Shown: in pieces, positions 1-7,680 of the stretch
Numbering within the stretch: the stretch's first letter is position 1
How the letters are laid out: every line of letters begins with the position of its first letter
Source: Flavobacteriaceae bacterium
GTDB lineage: Bacteria > Bacteroidota > Bacteroidia > Flavobacteriales > Flavobacteriaceae
Direction: 5' to 3'
DNA: 33,040 nucleotides
Assembly: GCA_017851655.1 (NCBI GenBank)
Contig: JAFMMH010000014.1
Coordinates: 1-33,040, forward strand
Made by a program: the position numbers and the translations under genes
Notes under the pieces: model-generated
Told to the model about the DNA's origin: nothing
Database searches by the model: none
The model's input: the letters and a program-made list of their open reading frames with translations, nothing else

Positions 1-78
1 GCGAATAATGACTGGTATATTTTTATGGGTTTCACAATTTCATTTACCTTTGGCGATCTTCCTTGTTATTGTAAATAA
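1..78 (+). CDS. C-terminal end of a DUF6089-like outer membrane protein (partial)
   Basis: Frame 1 is open from the first base to a TAA at 76-78 and gives 25 residues ending in FTFGDLPCYCK. A beta-strand-like tail with a final Phe-Gly-x-x-Pro-Cys-Tyr motif resembles the C-terminus of the DUF6089 outer-membrane beta-barrel family, which commonly sits just before uppS and bamA in Flavobacteriaceae. Its stop lies 3 bases before the uppS start, so it probably belongs to the same transcript. Only the tail is visible; the family call is inference from the short tail plus gene order. Confidence 0.55.
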   Translation, partial: ANNDWYIFMGFTISFTFGDLPCYCK

Positions 79-81
79 TAA

Positions 82-801
82 ATGAGTACACTACCTAAAC
101 ATGTTGCCATTATCATGGACGGAAACGGCCGATGGGCAAAGCTTCAAGACAAAAGTCGTGTGACAGGGCACCAGCAAGGTGCTAAATCTGTTAGAGAAGT
201 AGTGGAATACGCCGTAAGTCAAAATATTCAGTTCTTAACATTGTTTGCCTTTTCTACTGAAAATTGGAGTCGCCCAAAGGATGAAGTCAGCTTGCTAATG
301 AAGTTACTAGTTACTTACCTCAAAAAAGAATTCACTCGAATGCTTCAAAACAACATTCGTCTTCAAACTGTTGGCAACATTGATGAATTACCAACCATTG
401 TAAAAAATGAATTGCATAATGTTATCGACAAAACAAAGAATAACTCTGGAATGGTACTTACATTGGCTCTTAATTACGGTGGAAAAGAAGACTTAACCCA
501 AGCAATGAAAGCCATCGCCTTTAAAGTTAAAAATAGTATAATTTCACCTGAAAAAGTTGACCAATCCACCATAAATGAGCATCTTTACACGCGAAATTTA
601 CCTCCTGTAGATCTAGTTATCAGAACCAGTGGCGAGGAACGAATTAGTAACTTCTTGTTATGGCACATTGCCTATGCAGAATTGTATTTCACCGAAACGC
701 TTTGGCCTGATTTCAAAAAAGAAGACCTACAGAAAGCACTAACAAATTACGCTAAAAGAGAAAGAAGATTTGGAAAAACGAGCGAACAACTCACTACATA
801 G
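82..801 (+). CDS. uppS: Isoprenyl transferase (undecaprenyl diphosphate synthase)
   Basis: Cytoplasmic cis-prenyltransferase that adds isopentenyl units to farnesyl diphosphate, making the C55 carrier lipid for peptidoglycan and surface glycans. The 239 residues are normal length. All hallmark residues are present at a constant offset of 13 from the E. coli enzyme: Asp13 in the MDGNGRW motif, His30, Ser58, Asn61, Trp62, Arg64, Arg181 and Arg187 in RTSGEERIS, and Glu200. The ATG at 82 is 3 bases after the previous stop, and the bamA start lies inside the 3' end, so translation is probably coupled through the cluster. The function call is secure. Confidence 0.97.
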   Translation: MSTLPKHVAIIMDGNGRWAKLQDKSRVTGHQQGAKSVREVVEYAVSQNIQFLTLFAFSTENWSRPKDEVSLLMKLLVTYLKKEFTRMLQNNIRLQTVGNIDELPTIVKNELHNVIDKTKNNSGMVLTLALNYGGKEDLTQAMKAIAFKVKNSIISPEKVDQSTINEHLYTRNLPPVDLVIRTSGEERISNFLLWHIAYAELYFTETLWPDFKKEDLQKALTNYAKRERRFGKTSEQLTT

Positions 802-3334
802 GCCATTTTATGGCTATTTTCTTTTTGGACTCCTCCTTTTCTTGAGTTTAGGAACTCAAGCTCAAACTGAAGGTTTTGTTAAGGGAAAGTCTTATGTTAT
901 TGACTCTTTAAAGGTTTCAGGTCTAAAAAGTTTTAATGCCCAAACAGTAATTTCATACAGTGGATTACGAAAAGGACAGTCTGTAAACTTACCAGGCGAA
1001 GAAATTAGTGGAATCGTTAATAAACTCTGGGGACTCGAATTATTTAGTGACATCAATATTTTTGTAACTAAAGTGAATGGAAACAAAATCGACCTGGAAA
1101 TTGAAATCGAAGAACTTCCCACCCTTACAGACGTCAAAATAAATGGGTTGAAAAAAGGAAAGATTGAATCTATCATAAAGGACACAGAGCTCACTACTGG
1201 TAAAAAATTATCAGAAAGCTTTTTAACCAATACTCAAAATTACATCCAAAATAAGTTTAGAAAAGAAGGATTTTTGAATACTAAAGTTACTTTAAACACT
1301 ATTTTAGACACTGTAGGTAAAAATACCTATAAAATGGTTGTTAATGTTGACAAGGGACCCCGTGTGAAAATTGATGAAATTAATTTTGAGGGAAATGAAA
1401 TATTCAAAACCAGAAAACTTCAGTTCAAACTTAAAAAAACCAAACACAAAAAATCTGTTCGTTTTTGGAAAAAATCCAAATTCATAGAAGCTGATTTCAA
1501 AGAAGACCTCACCAAATTAATAGACTTCTATAAAGAAGAAGGATATCGTGATGCCAGAATTTTATCCGACACACTCATCAGAGATCCCGAGAATCCTAAG
1601 TCTGTGAGTCTGAATTTAGATATAGAAGAAGGAAAAAAATACTATTTCGGCGATATTAAATATATTGGGAACACGGTGTATAGCAACAGTATTCTTCAGC
1701 AAATTTTAGGATTAAATAAAGGAGATACTTATAACGGGATACTTTTAAAGAAAAGGATTGCAGACAACTCCAAGCCTGATGCAAATGACATCACAAACCT
1801 GTATCAAAATAGTGGTTACTTATTTTCAAATATCAACGCTGTAGAAGTCAGTGCAATTAATGACACCATCAATTTTGAAATTCGAATTACAGAAGGCAAA
1901 CAAGCCAATTTTAATAAAATATCAATCAAAGGAAATACCAAAACTAATGACCATGTAATTTATCGTGAATTGCGAACTAAACCTGGAGAACTTTACAGTA
2001 AAGATAAGATCGTCAGAACTGTTCGTGAGCTTGGACAATTAGGCTTTTTTGATGCTGAACAGATCAATCCTGAAATGGAAAATGTAGACCAAAATGCAGG
2101 AACTATTGATGTCAAGTTTGATCTTGTAGAGTCTGGTGCCAGTCAGATAGAACTTCAGGGAGGTTATGGTCAAGGAGGCTTTATTGGTACCCTTGGTCTT
2201 TCTTTTAATAATTTTTCCATGCGAAATATTCTTGATGGAAAATCATACAAGCCGCTCCCTATGGGTGACGGTCAAACCCTCGCCCTTCGACTACAAGCCA
2301 GTCAGTTTTACAACACATATAGTTTTAACTTTTCAGAGCCTTGGTTAGGAGGTGAACAACCTGTTCAGTTTTCAACTTCTTTACAACATACCATCCAGTA
2401 TCGATATGATTTCTTTACAGGTCTTGCTGATAAAACGCAATCATTCCAGATCAGCGGGATTACTTTGGGATTAGCAAAGCGTCTTCAAATACCTGATGAT
2501 TTTTTCCAATTGTCTCAAGCAATCTCCTATCAATATTATAATCTTCAAAACTACTATACAGGACTTTTTACCTTTGGAGATGGAGAAGCGAATAATTTAG
2601 CATACACCGTTAGTCTTTCACGGAATAACACCCGTATAAACCCTATTTTCCCAACTGGAGGATCTTCATTTAACATTAGTGCAAAATTCAGTCCTCCTTA
2701 TTCTCTGATTTCAGGAACTGATTTTTCCAATTTAGAATCACTTCCTGAATTTCAAGACGAGAATGGAGATCCTTTGGCAGATAAAATTGATCAAGAGCGT
2801 TTTCGTTGGTTAGAGTTTTATAAAATTAAATTTAACGGCACATGGTACACACGGATTTTCGCTGATTTAATTCTGAAGACTCAAGCTGATTTTGGGTTTA
2901 TTGGGACGTATAACAAAGACCGAGGAGATATCCCTTTTGAACGCTTTTTCTTAGGTGGAGATGGTATGGTTAGCTACGCACTTGACGGCAGAGAGACCAT
3001 TGCTCTCAGAGGATATCCAAACCAATCTTTATCTGGAAACGATGGATCTGTTATATATAATAAATTTTCTATTGAACTCCGATATCCGATAACATTAAAG
3101 CCTAGTGCGTCTATTTATGCACTCACATTTTTAGAGTCGGGTAATGGGTACAACAATTTCAGAGAGTTTGATCCCTTTAATTCGAAAAGATCCGCAGGGG
3201 CTGGAGTACGAATTTTTATGCCTGCTTTCGGTTTATTAGGTATCGATTTTGGTTATGGATTTGATAATGCAGACCCAAACGTAACCACAGCAAATGGTTG
3301 GGAAACGCATTTTATAATCGGTCAGCGTTTTTAA
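770..3334 (+). CDS. bamA: Outer membrane protein assembly factor BamA
   Basis: Central channel of the BAM complex, which folds beta-barrel proteins into the outer membrane. The 854 residues hold a hydrophobic signal segment (about 13-31, ending GTQAQ), about five POTRA repeats (roughly 45-455) and a C-terminal barrel (about 460-854). The conserved barrel-loop motif appears as Arg-Gly-Tyr-Pro at 747-750, and the chain ends in the aromatic beta-signal GQRF. The start is a TTG at 770, inside uppS and preceded by the purine-rich AAAGAGAAAGAAG. The nearest ATG, at 810, is out of frame. Skp genes follow after 61 bases, which fits a joint outer-membrane assembly operon. The exact start is less certain than the identity. 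Confidence 0.96.
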   Translation: MEKRANNSLHRPFYGYFLFGLLLFLSLGTQAQTEGFVKGKSYVIDSLKVSGLKSFNAQTVISYSGLRKGQSVNLPGEEISGIVNKLWGLELFSDINIFVTKVNGNKIDLEIEIEELPTLTDVKINGLKKGKIESIIKDTELTTGKKLSESFLTNTQNYIQNKFRKEGFLNTKVTLNTILDTVGKNTYKMVVNVDKGPRVKIDEINFEGNEIFKTRKLQFKLKKTKHKKSVRFWKKSKFIEADFKEDLTKLIDFYKEEGYRDARILSDTLIRDPENPKSVSLNLDIEEGKKYYFGDIKYIGNTVYSNSILQQILGLNKGDTYNGILLKKRIADNSKPDANDITNLYQNSGYLFSNINAVEVSAINDTINFEIRITEGKQANFNKISIKGNTKTNDHVIYRELRTKPGELYSKDKIVRTVRELGQLGFFDAEQINPEMENVDQNAGTIDVKFDLVESGASQIELQGGYGQGGFIGTLGLSFNNFSMRNILDGKSYKPLPMGDGQTLALRLQASQFYNTYSFNFSEPWLGGEQPVQFSTSLQHTIQYRYDFFTGLADKTQSFQISGITLGLAKRLQIPDDFFQLSQAISYQYYNLQNYYTGLFTFGDGEANNLAYTVSLSRNNTRINPIFPTGGSSFNISAKFSPPYSLISGTDFSNLESLPEFQDENGDPLADKIDQERFRWLEFYKIKFNGTWYTRIFADLILKTQADFGFIGTYNKDRGDIPFERFFLGGDGMVSYALDGRETIALRGYPNQSLSGNDGSVIYNKFSIELRYPITLKPSASIYALTFLESGNGYNNFREFDPFNSKRSAGAGVRIFMPAFGLLGIDFGYGFDNADPNVTTANGWETHFIIGQRF

Positions 3335-3395
3335 AAAATCCTCAAAGAGATAAAGTTCTTATACTATATAAGACATTAGATCGTTATATATTCAT

Positions 3396-3992
3396 ATGAA
3401 GTGTAACCTACAATTAAAGTTGTTTTTAACAGTATTATTCCTGTCTTGCTTCTTTGTACAAGCCCAGCGAGGAACTACCGTTGGCTATATTGACATGAAT
3501 TATATTTTGGAATCCGTAGATGAATATAAAAAAGCAAGCCAAATTCTTGATAATAATATAGAAAAGTGGAAGAAAGAAATTGAACTGCAAAAACTTAAAT
3601 TGCAGCAATATCAAGATCAACTAAATGCAGAACGTATCATCTTGACCCCCGAACTTATAAGCGATAGGGAATTAGAAATTCAAGACTTTGCATCAGAAAT
3701 CATCTCCTTACAAGAAAAACGTTTTGGCCCTAGAGGTGACATGATTATTCAGCGCTCTAAACTCATACAACCACTTCAAGATCAGGTCTTGACTATTGTA
3801 AAACAGATTGCTGAAGAAAAAAAATATGATTTTATTTTTGATCGATCTTCAACATCAACTATGCTATATTCCGCAAAAAATTACGATATTAGCACCCTTG
3901 TAATACAAAGAATTAATAGGCTACAAAAAATACAAAACAGAAAAGAACAAATTGAAAAATTAAAATCAAAAGCTTCTGCATTAAAAAACTAA
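3396..3992 (+). CDS. OmpH/Skp family periplasmic chaperone (first copy)
   Basis: Periplasmic holdase of the Skp/OmpH family, expected to carry unfolded outer-membrane proteins towards BamA. The 198-residue product has a signal peptide (about 1-24, cleaved near VQAQ), then the typical VGYIDMNYILE strand. A long Lys/Glu/Gln-rich helical region follows (about 45-120), forming the coiled-coil tentacle, and then a second core segment (KKYDFIFDRSS). A charged tail after about 165 makes it longer than E. coli Skp (161 aa). A second paralogue starts 13 bases downstream. Confidence 0.92.
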   Translation: MKCNLQLKLFLTVLFLSCFFVQAQRGTTVGYIDMNYILESVDEYKKASQILDNNIEKWKKEIELQKLKLQQYQDQLNAERIILTPELISDRELEIQDFASEIISLQEKRFGPRGDMIIQRSKLIQPLQDQVLTIVKQIAEEKKYDFIFDRSSTSTMLYSAKNYDISTLVIQRINRLQKIQNRKEQIEKLKSKASALKN

Positions 3993-4005
3993 TATAATTC
4001 AAAAT

Positions 4006-4512
4006 ATGAAAAATTTAATTACCCTTCTTTTTAGCTTGATGGTCTTTATTGCACCACTAAATATTTCGGCACAATCTAAGGTTGCCCACATCAATACGCA
4101 ACAACTTATTAGCGAAATGCCAGAAGTTATTGCAGCTCAAAGTGAATTGAAAAAACTTGAAGATCAGTATGCTAAGGAAATGGAGAATTCTGTAAAAGAA
4201 TTTCAAACCAAAGCACAAACTTACCAAGGAGATGCGCAAAATCAAACAGATTTGATAAACCAACAACGTCAAGTTGAGTTGCAGGAAATGCAGCAACGTA
4301 TTCAAGAGTTTAGAGAAACTGCCGCTCAAGAACTACAAAAGCGTTCAGCTGATATGATGCGTCCACTTTATGACAAAGCACGTGCATCCATTGAAAAGGT
4401 AGCTGCAGCACAAGGATTCGATTACGTATTGGATTCTAGTCCAGGTGGAAGTGTTATCATGGCTTCTGGAAAAGATCTTATCGCTGATGTTAAAACAGAT
4501 TTAGGGTTCTAG
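4006..4512 (+). CDS. OmpH/Skp family periplasmic chaperone (second copy)
   Basis: Second Skp-type chaperone, 168 residues, close to the usual family length. It has a signal peptide (about 1-22, ending NISAQ), the core strand VAHINTQQLISEMPE, a Gln/Glu-rich coiled-coil region (about 40-110) and the C-terminal core motif GFDYVLDSSPGGSV. The last strand resembles the one in the first copy (KKYDFIFDRSS), so the pair is an old, divergent duplication. It is the last gene of the plus-strand cluster; a strong hairpin and T-run follow within 25-55 bases. Glutamate racemase, often the next gene in related genomes (from memory), is absent here. Confidence 0.93.
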   Translation: MKNLITLLFSLMVFIAPLNISAQSKVAHINTQQLISEMPEVIAAQSELKKLEDQYAKEMENSVKEFQTKAQTYQGDAQNQTDLINQQRQVELQEMQQRIQEFRETAAQELQKRSADMMRPLYDKARASIEKVAAAQGFDYVLDSSPGGSVIMASGKDLIADVKTDLGF

Positions 4513-4535
4513 AATTCTTTCTAATTATTACACTT

Positions 4536-4566
4536 AAAAAAAACCATCTGTTGATGGTTTTTTTTT
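4536..4566. terminator. Bidirectional rho-independent terminator
   Basis: The stem AACCATC (4542-4548) pairs with GATGGTT (4553-4559) across a TGTT loop. A-tract and T-tract flank both sides, so it can end transcription from the second skp gene (plus) and from the carbonic-anhydrase-like gene (minus), whose stop codon lies in the T-tract. Confidence 0.88.
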
Positions 4567-5080
4567 ACCCTTTTTCAAACCATGATGCATAAAGCACATA
4601 ATTCTTAGCAATGCGTTCTATCTCATTTTCTTGAAGTTCTCGAGAAAGGCTTTTTATTTTTTTAGCAGGCACACCCCCATAAACAGAACCCGATTCCACA
4701 ATAGTCCCTTGAGGAACTACTGCACCTGCTGCTATGATACTGTTTGATCCTATAACACAATGATCCATCACAATACTCCCCATACCTATTAGAACATTAT
4801 CTTCTATAGTACAACCGTGAACAATTGCATTATGACCAATCGAAACATTATTTCCTATAAGTGTAGCTGCTTTTTCATAAGTAGCATGAATGACTGCTCC
4901 ATCCTGAATATTTACAAAGTCCCCTACTCGAATACTATTAACATCACCACGGACAACTGCTTGATACCATACTGAACAACCTTGACCCATCACTAGATCA
5001 CCGATTAATGTAGCATTTTCAGCAATAAAACAATTCTCACCATAAGTCGGAGTAAAACCTCTAACTGATTTCAGTAACAT
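4565..5080 (-). CDS. Gamma carbonic anhydrase-like hexapeptide protein
   Basis: Left-handed beta-helix protein of the gamma carbonic anhydrase (YrdA/PaaY/CaiE) family, 171 residues, normal length. Hexapeptide repeats run from about 20 to 135, and a C-terminal helix covers about 145-168. The three zinc ligands of the family are visible as His65 (AVIHATY), His83 (IGHNA) and His88 (IVHGC), and the metal-site-lining Arg44-Gly45-Asp46 and Gln59-Asp60 are kept. Carbonic anhydrase activity is therefore possible, but many members have no proven activity or act on CoA thioesters. It is a single gene, convergent with the skp cluster and divergent from nifU. Confidence 0.9.
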   Translation of the reverse strand: MLLKSVRGFTPTYGENCFIAENATLIGDLVMGQGCSVWYQAVVRGDVNSIRVGDFVNIQDGAVIHATYEKAATLIGNNVSIGHNAIVHGCTIEDNVLIGMGSIVMDHCVIGSNSIIAAGAVVPQGTIVESGSVYGGVPAKKIKSLSRELQENEIERIAKNYVLYASWFEKG

Positions 5081-5191
5081 AAGGATCTAGATTTACTCTT
5101 AAAATTACAAAAAAAAAATCCTTCAATTTGAAGAAAATGATCCTAATATATCTTCAAGCTTTAACTATTTTTGGAAAAAGAAAAAGTGCAT

Positions 5192-6082
5192 ATGAAAAGC
5201 TTTGAACTACAGACTAAATCCGAAAAAGGAAATCCCTGGGCGTCTTTTGAAATGAATCGGGAAATTGGTCCTGAAGAAGAAATTCTTTATAAAAATATTG
5301 ATGATGCTAAAGGCGCACCCTTGATCCAACAACTATTCTATCTCCCCTTTGTGAAAACCGTTCGCTTATCTAAACAAAAAATTGATGTAGAGCGATTTAA
5401 TATCCTTGAATGGAGTGAGGTTATAGAAGAGGTAAAAGAACAGCTTGAAGACTATCTGAACGACGGTGGTGCAATAATTGAGGTGACTTCTAATGATAAA
5501 ATACCTGTAAGTGTTTATGCCGAAAGTACTCCAAACCCTTCGGTAATGAAATTTGTAGCAAATAAAGCCTTAGTGACACAAAGTATTGAGTTTAAAAATA
5601 TAGATGAAGCCAGTGTTTCACCACTAGCCCAAAAGCTTTTTCATTTTCCTTTTGTAAAAGAAGTTTTTATAGATGCAAATTATGTTTCTATTACTAAATA
5701 TGAAGTTACAGAATGGGATGCTGTAGTAATGGAGGTCAGAGAATTTATTAGAAATTTCGTTGAAGAAGGCAATCTTGTTTTAAAGGAAATTCCTCAAGAA
5801 GGAACAACTTCTAAAGAACATCAAACGACAAAATCGTTAAATCCAATAGAAACCCAAATTGTTTCCATTTTAGATGAATACATTAAGCCTGCTGTAGCTT
5901 CAGATGGGGGGAATATCCAATTTGATTCTTACCATGCTGAGGAAAAAAAGGTGCAAGTTATCTTACAAGGTGCATGTAGTGGTTGTCCTTCTTCCACTTT
6001 TACTTTAAAAAATGGTATCGAAAATATGCTTAAAGAAATGATGCCAGGAAAAGTTGAAAGTGTGGTTGCACTAAACGGTTAA
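5192..6082 (+). CDS. nifU: Nfu/NifU-type iron-sulfur cluster scaffold with two Nfu-N domains
   Basis: Assembles and hands over [4Fe-4S] clusters. In the 296-residue product the NifU C-terminal domain (about 216-296) carries the cluster-binding motif CSGC (Cys262, Cys265). It is preceded by two tandem Nfu-N-like modules, about 10-92 and 107-193. Both contain the same core (YKNIDDAKGAPLIQQLFYLPFVK and FKNIDEASVSPLAQKLFHFPFVK, aligned here). Only the second keeps the STPNPSVMKF entry motif; the first is degenerate there. I chose the ATG at 5192; an in-frame TTG at 5171 would add seven residues but has no good ribosome site. The gene converges on tsaB with two bases between the stops. Confidence 0.92.
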   Translation: MKSFELQTKSEKGNPWASFEMNREIGPEEEILYKNIDDAKGAPLIQQLFYLPFVKTVRLSKQKIDVERFNILEWSEVIEEVKEQLEDYLNDGGAIIEVTSNDKIPVSVYAESTPNPSVMKFVANKALVTQSIEFKNIDEASVSPLAQKLFHFPFVKEVFIDANYVSITKYEVTEWDAVVMEVREFIRNFVEEGNLVLKEIPQEGTTSKEHQTTKSLNPIETQIVSILDEYIKPAVASDGGNIQFDSYHAEEKKVQVILQGACSGCPSSTFTLKNGIENMLKEMMPGKVESVVALNG

Positions 6083-6084
6083 AC

Positions 6085-6771
6085 CTATATTTTCTGTTGT
6101 TTTGGAGGCGTAACTTGAAAATCTTTCAAATAAAAAGGTTCAAAATAAGCCAACGACTCAAAATCATTTTTAGAGAATTTTACCCAAGCCATAGCTACCA
6201 TGTCTTCAGCATTTGGGAAATGAACTTCTGGAAGATATTTAGCATTTATTTTTGATTGTAATTCTTTAAGTTTTGAAGCACCATCACCAAAAAGTAAACA
6301 CCGTTTTAATCCAACTATATCAAGATAGGCATCCTCTGATAAAACTAGAGCGGATGTTTCTTGAACCCACTTTTTTTCAGCATCAAAAATAGCCGTATAG
6401 ACTTCCATTCTCCGGGCATCTAACATGGGGATTATATAATCAAATCCGTCCGTATTTTGGGGTATCACCATGACTTCTAGTGAATTCAATGCAATCAGCG
6501 GAAGATCTAATGCAAAACAAAGTCCTTTAGCTGCAGCAACACCAATTCTTAATCCAGTATAGGACCCAGGCCCCTTACTGATAGCGATAGCGCCCAAGTC
6601 CTTGGGAGTTAAACCCGCTTCTTGAAGAACCTCATTGATAAAAAGGTGTAGTTTCTCACTATGACTAAAACTATTCAAATTTAAGACTCTGGATTTCAGT
6701 AATTTTCCTTCAAAAGCGAGTGCTACGGAACATTGTTTTGTAGAAGTTTCAAGATGAAGAATGTAAGCCAT
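6085..6771 (-). CDS. tsaB: tRNA threonylcarbamoyladenosine biosynthesis protein TsaB
   Basis: Partner of TsaD and TsaE in making N6-threonylcarbamoyladenosine at position 37 of ANN-decoding tRNAs. The 228 residues have the ASKHA fold start YILHLETSTKQCSVAL and the diagnostic loop SKGPGSYTGLRIG at 65-77, followed by AAAKGLCFALDLPL. Length and motifs are typical. It starts 16 bases after the short-chain dehydrogenase stop, so the two are probably co-transcribed, although no functional link between them is known to me. Confidence 0.95.
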   Translation of the reverse strand: MAYILHLETSTKQCSVALAFEGKLLKSRVLNLNSFSHSEKLHLFINEVLQEAGLTPKDLGAIAISKGPGSYTGLRIGVAAAKGLCFALDLPLIALNSLEVMVIPQNTDGFDYIIPMLDARRMEVYTAIFDAEKKWVQETSALVLSEDAYLDIVGLKRCLLFGDGASKLKELQSKINAKYLPEVHFPNAEDMVAMAWVKFSKNDFESLAYFEPFYLKDFQVTPPKQQKI

Positions 6772-6787
6772 AAAATATCAAAAATAA

Positions 6788-7582
6788 TTATAAAATTCCA
6801 CCAGAGCTTCCGCCATCAATTTTAATCACAGAACCATTTGTGGCACTAGACAGAGGACTGCAAAGATAAGCAATGGTTTGGGCAACTTCATTCACATTTA
6901 TAAATCGTTGTAAAGTTGAATTCGGCCTTTCAGATTGAAAAAAGGATTGTTCAACTTCTTTGACATCTTGACGCTGTTCCATAGCTTTCTCCTCAAGAAA
7001 AACTTTTGCACCCTCAGTTAGCGTAGATCCTGGAACTATAGTATTGACCGTTACCTTAGAGGATTTTGTAAGTTGAGCCAAACCTCTTGAAATTGCATGA
7101 AGCATGGCTTTGGTTGCACTATAAGAAATCATATCCTGAGGGACTAAATAAGCGCATTCACTAGAAATAAAAAGAATTCTTCCCCAGTTTTGCTGAAGCA
7201 TGCCAGGCATAAAATGTTGTGAAAGCTGAACACTACTCATTACATTCACCTGAAATTGCCTTTCCCAATCTTTTGCACTGGTCTCAAAAAAAGACTGGGA
7301 CTTGTAAATTCCGACATTATTAATTAAAATGTCAATTTGATCAATCCGGTTTAATTGATTTTCAACTTCTTCTGGATCATTAAAATCGGCTATAAAACTT
7401 TTGATTTCAGCCTGAGGCAAAAACTTTTTAAGTTTTTGAATCGCCTCATTCACACGCTTTTCCACCCTACCGTTAATGTAAACGACTGCTCCTTCTTGTA
7501 AAAGAATTTTTGCTGTCTCATATCCAATTCCCGAAGTTGAGCCCGATATTAATGCTGTTTTACCTTTTAATTTAAGATTCAT
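6788..7582 (-). CDS. Short-chain dehydrogenase/reductase (SDR, FabG-like)
   Basis: NAD(P)-dependent oxidoreductase of the classical SDR family, 264 residues. The Rossmann cofactor motif is Gly14-Ser-Thr-Ser-Gly18-Ile-Gly20, the structural NNVG is at 88-91, and the catalytic set is Asn113, Ser141, Tyr154 and Lys158 (YSATK). The C-terminal motif SATNGSVIKIDGGSSGGIL is normal for FabG-like enzymes. The substrate cannot be read from sequence; the insert rich in Glu/Gln at about 195-220 (lid region) is not diagnostic. A perfect 7-bp inverted repeat lies just upstream, which may control this gene and tsaB. Confidence 0.9.
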   Translation of the reverse strand: MNLKLKGKTALISGSTSGIGYETAKILLQEGAVVYINGRVEKRVNEAIQKLKKFLPQAEIKSFIADFNDPEEVENQLNRIDQIDILINNVGIYKSQSFFETSAKDWERQFQVNVMSSVQLSQHFMPGMLQQNWGRILFISSECAYLVPQDMISYSATKAMLHAISRGLAQLTKSSKVTVNTIVPGSTLTEGAKVFLEEKAMEQRQDVKEVEQSFFQSERPNSTLQRFINVNEVAQTIAYLCSPLSSATNGSVIKIDGGSSGGIL

Positions 7583-7598
7583 AATACATCTTTTGGAT

Positions 7599-7620
7599 GA
7601 CTAAAATACTGTATTTAGTC
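7599..7620. promoter_or_regulatory. Inverted repeat upstream of the SDR gene, possible operator
   Basis: Arms GACTAAA (7599-7605) and TTTAGTC (7614-7620) are perfect inverted repeats around an 8-base centre. The element sits 16-38 bases before the SDR start and after the tolC stop on the same strand. No T-run follows on the minus strand, so it does not look like a terminator. A repressor or activator site is the likelier reading, but no bound protein is known. Confidence 0.4.
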
Positions 7621-7680
7621 TCCTAAAGGAAAGAAAAACATCAAAACAAAAATTCAATTTAAAAGAAAGCAAATGAAAAA

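Noticed and set aside
892-1230. 112-residue minus-strand open frame inside bamA
   Set aside because: Antisense to the POTRA region of BamA, with no motif; a shadow frame.
5166-5173. TATTTTTG upstream of nifU as a -7 promoter box
   Set aside because: It fits TAnnTTTG, but the nearest upstream TTG is 35 bases away, and the site overlaps the alternative TTG start; too weak to list as a promoter.
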